A DNA stretch of 5,881 nucleotides. Origin: Chloroflexota bacterium. Lineage in GTDB: Bacteria; Chloroflexota; Limnocylindria; Limnocylindrales; CSP1-4. Every line of letters starts with the position of its first letter. Within the stretch, counting starts at the first letter, position 1. The notes beneath the pieces were generated by a model. That model was not told where the DNA came from and ran no database searches. It worked only from the letters and a program-made list of their open reading frames with translations. Made by a program: the position numbers and the translations under genes. The stretch spans positions 1 to 5,881 of the forward strand of contig JAJYXX010000136.1 in assembly GCA_021801545.1 (NCBI GenBank), written 5' to 3'. Shown one piece after another: positions 5,082 to 5,881 of this stretch.

Positions 5082-5881
5082 ATGACGGTACCGATCACTA
5101 CCCAGCTCGCCGAGGGCGATTCGAACCAGACCTCGCGGCGGGCGGCCTGGCAGGCGGCGAACCTCGACGACGAGACGCGGGCGCTGCTCGAAGAGGACGC
5201 CCGCTTCTTCCTCCACCAGTCGCTCTCGACGCCGTGCCTGAACGCGCTGTCGGCGGCCGAGGGGGCCGAGATCGTCGATCTCCAGGGCCGGCGCTACCTC
5301 GACTTCCACGGCAACAGCGTCCACCAGGTCGGGTTCGGCAACCCGGCCGTCGTGGCCGCGATCAAGGCCCAGCTCGACGTCCTTCCCTTCTCGACCCGCC
5401 GCTACACGAACCGGCCGGCGGTCGCCCTGGCCAGGAAGCTCGCCGAGCTGGCCCCGGGCGACCTGTCGCGGGTCCTGTTCACGACCGGTGGGGCGTCGGC
5501 GATCTCGGTTGCGCTCCAGCTCGCCCGCGTCGCCACCGGCCGCCACAAGACGATCTCGATGTGGGACGCGTTCCACGGCGGGACGCTCGACGCGATTTCG
5601 ATCGGGGGCGAGGCGGAGTTCCGGGCCGGGATCGGGCCGCTCCTGCCCGGTACCGAGCACGTCCCGCCACCCGACCCGTTCCGCTGCCCGTTCCGCTGCC
5701 GGGACCGGGTCGGGGCGTGCGACCTCAGCTGCGCGAACTACGTCGAGTACGTCCTCGAGAAGGAGGGCGACGTCGCCGCGGTTGTCGCCGAATCGGTGCG
5801 CAACGCCCCGTACATCCCCTCGTCCGACTACTGGGAGGCCGTCCGGGCCGCCTGCGACCGCCACGGTGCGCTCCTCATCCT
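5082..5881 (+). CDS. pbfA: Class-III PLP enzyme, probable (R)-1-hydroxy-2-aminoethylphosphonate ammonia-lyase (cut by window edge)
   Basis: These are the first 266 codons of a fold-type I PLP enzyme of the class-III aminotransferase family. It resembles PbfA, which removes ammonia from (R)-1-hydroxy-2-aminoethylphosphonate to give phosphonoacetaldehyde. Family-like stretches are LLEEDARFFLHQSLSTPCLN (35-54), YLDFHGNSVHQVGFGNP (72-88), STRRYTNRPA (104-113), the cofactor-phosphate loop LFTTGGASAISVAL (132-145), TISMWDAFHGGTLDAISIGG (157-176) with the aromatic-His pair F164-H165, PLLPGTEHVPPPD (186-198) and VLEKEGDVAAVVAE (224-237). The Schiff-base lysine and the conserved acidic residue contacting the pyridine nitrogen lie beyond the right edge. 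Four cysteines (202, 206, 213, 217) form a C-x3-C-x6-C-x3-C cluster between the cofactor halves. Its place directly after phnW and phnX matches known pbfA clusters, where its product feeds PhnX. Automated annotation would probably call it an aspartate aminotransferase family protein. The assignment rests on remembered family motifs and context. Confidence 0.82.
   Translation, partial: MTVPITTQLAEGDSNQTSRRAAWQAANLDDETRALLEEDARFFLHQSLSTPCLNALSAAEGAEIVDLQGRRYLDFHGNSVHQVGFGNPAVVAAIKAQLDVLPFSTRRYTNRPAVALARKLAELAPGDLSRVLFTTGGASAISVALQLARVATGRHKTISMWDAFHGGTLDAISIGGEAEFRAGIGPLLPGTEHVPPPDPFRCPFRCRDRVGACDLSCANYVEYVLEKEGDVAAVVAESVRNAPYIPSSDYWEAVRAACDRHGALLI
5676..5699 (+). repeat. Perfect 12-bp tandem duplication inside pbfA
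   Basis: CCGTTCCGCTGC occurs twice with no gap, in frame, encoding PFRC-PFRC (residues 199-206) and thereby Cys202 and Cys206 of the four-cysteine cluster. Identity at the wobble positions suggests either a recent duplication or a strongly fixed codon choice for each residue. Confidence 0.85.

Noticed and set aside
3852..5864. A 670-codon open frame on the minus strand across the end of phnW, phnX and pbfA
   Set aside because: It is Arg/Asp/Gly/Val-rich with no recognisable domain, and it lies opposite genes with clear catalytic motifs. Long antisense open frames are expected at this GC content.
1..5881. tRNA, rRNA, CRISPR array, insertion sequence or attachment site
   Set aside because: I saw no cloverleaf-like region, spaced repeats, transposase motifs or terminal inverted repeats. 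Base composition is uniform, with no sign of a recent insertion.

Overview
The window is a compact, very GC-rich bacterial locus for uptake and breakdown of 2-aminoethylphosphonate-type compounds (AEP and its 1-hydroxy derivative). Codon third positions are almost all G or C. There is a lipoprotein-type ABC binding protein with a TTG start, strong GGAGG-type ribosome binding sites, and one gene that looks leaderless. This points to a high-GC lineage such as Chloroflexota (Limnocylindria-like) or Actinomycetota. I cannot place it more precisely from sequence alone.

Layout. On the minus strand, reading leftward from about 1403, are an ABC substrate-binding lipoprotein (303-1403) and the start of an inner-membrane permease (277 to the left edge). 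A 230-base divergent regulatory region (1404-1633) follows. It holds a probable plus-strand promoter, a 16-bp operator-like inverted repeat over the regulator's start codon, a 14-bp perfect palindrome and a weak array of PHO-box-like 11-mers; I see nothing else in it. On the plus strand are a GntR/HutC-family regulator (1634-2407), an AEP transaminase phnW (2407-3993, one-base overlap with the regulator), a phosphonoacetaldehyde hydrolase phnX (4056-5015), and a class-III PLP enzyme of the PbfA type (5082 to the right edge, incomplete).

How the genes fit together (family knowledge plus inference). The minus-strand transporter would import the aminophosphonate. PhnW transaminates AEP with pyruvate to phosphonoacetaldehyde plus alanine. 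PbfA removes ammonia from (R)-1-hydroxy-2-aminoethylphosphonate to give the same aldehyde. PhnX splits the C-P bond, releasing phosphate and acetaldehyde. The regulator is the first gene of the catabolic operon and probably represses itself and the genes downstream.

The most unusual feature is the PhnW protein. It carries about 165 extra N-terminal residues that look like the C-terminal half of a HAD phosphatase core with every catalytic carboxylate lost, and that align without gaps to part of the PhnX encoded next door. Also notable are a near-leaderless regulator with its operator on the start codon, a long N-terminal extension on PhnX that begins with a GACC tetranucleotide repeat, and a four-cysteine cluster in PbfA partly made by a perfect 12-bp tandem duplication.
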